Origin: Angiostrongylus vasorum
Taxonomy: Eukaryota > Nematoda > Chromadorea > Rhabditida > Metastrongylidae
NCBI GenBank assembly: GCA_018806985.1
Contig: JADANN010000359.1
Span: 124,001 to 188,000, forward strand
Length of the DNA: 64,000 nt
Direction of reading: 5' to 3'
Part shown: positions 63,548 through 64,000 of the stretch, in pieces
Position numbering within the stretch: position 1 is the first letter of the stretch
How the letters are laid out: each line of letters opens with the position of its first letter
Notes under the pieces: generated by a model
Database searches by the model: none
Told to the model about the DNA's origin: nothing
Seen by the model: only the letters and a program-made list of their open reading frames with translations
Made by a program: the position numbers and the translations under genes

Positions 63548-64000
63548 TGCATTGGCCTAACTGCTATATTCCGTGCATAGGCCTAACGGCAATATTGGTG
63601 CATTAGCCAAACTACGACATATTCTGATTCACTGGCCTAATCACTATATTCTTCGTTGCAACGACGAAGCTACTGCAACCAATTCGCAGGACAATCAATC
63701 TCAAATCGGGAAACCAATAAGAAAAGGAAAACAGTACGTTTATCCTCACTATACAATGACTTCGTCAATGTCCTCACGGCAAGGGGCTTTAACAAAGGCT
63801 ATTAACCGCCTCTCTACTACTCTTAATGATTGCGAAGAATAGCTATCGACTCAAATAGAGTTTCCTTATGACGAAGCCAACCGCATTTTCTACATCAATA
63901 CACTAAGAAACAGAATCATAGATTCAAAAACGACCATTGAGTTTGAAATAACCAATGTCCAGACAGTCCTGGACAAGTACAATACAGAAGCAGATCATCT
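63548..64000 (+). mobile_element. BEL4: BEL1-like leader and gag start, cut by window end
   Basis: The PBS-like TGGTGCATTGGCC at about 63551 is followed by a leader similar to 42534-42708 and by a gag starting [17 protein letters not shown] at 63756. An in-frame TAG at 63840-63842 precedes the continued homology ([15 protein letters not shown]). There is no LTR at its left edge; it abuts BEL3 integrase sequence. Confidence 0.7.

Overview
The window looks like a repeat-dense stretch of a nematode genome, probably a clade V parasite of the strongylid/hookworm type. This is inferred from AT-rich DNA, short introns ending in TTTTCAG-like acceptors, an RTE-type LINE, BEL/Pao elements (one with an env region), Penelope-like elements and tRNA-derived SINEs. 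No species call can be made from sequence alone.

Only one host gene can be modelled end to end: a mitochondrial-type methionyl-tRNA synthetase (26124-31117, plus strand, 13 exons, about 527 codons) whose introns carry several repeats and whose exon 8 has one extra base just after the KMSKS motif. Weaker host signals are a three-exon 3' gene end at 6141-6523, a terminal membrane-tail exon at 7095-7203 (minus), and possible first exons at 3429-3504 (minus), 23209-23319 and 31231-31324.

Layout. 1-8.1 kb: mostly featureless, with one old SINE and a few exon-like pieces. 8.2-11.4 kb: a Penelope-like element (PLE) with inverted ends, carrying nested SINEs. 11.7-13 kb: two dispersed repeat families. 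13.7-16.6 kb: RTE fragments plus a SINE. 17.8-25.2 kb: scattered SINEs, a palindromic PLE end and a solo PLE end. 26.1-31.1 kb: the synthetase gene. 32.4-39.8 kb: two long decayed RTE copies, one with a SINE nested in its 5' region. 41.97-49.21 kb: a complete BEL/Pao element (BEL1) with both LTRs and a 5-bp target duplication. 49.36-50.6 kb: a second PLE with about 340-bp inverted ends around an endonuclease remnant. 52.3-63.5 kb: a BEL/Pao fragment (BEL3) whose integrase is split by a 9.6-kb BEL/Pao element (BEL2) carrying an env-like glycoprotein region. From 63.5 kb: the leader and gag start of another BEL1-like element (BEL4), cut by the window end.

The most interesting signal is at the PLE ends. 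Several copies carry a compact hammerhead-ribozyme core (CUGARGA, a short stem II, GAAAC, NUC) with stem I pairing that differs between copies but is kept by compensating changes. Other signals are a family of fold-back elements made of two inverted tRNA-like heads, heat-shock-element-like repeats at the LTR edge of BEL2, PBS-like tandem units behind the BEL LTRs, and a YVDN reverse-transcriptase motif in both BEL lineages. Nearly all retroelement reading frames are broken.
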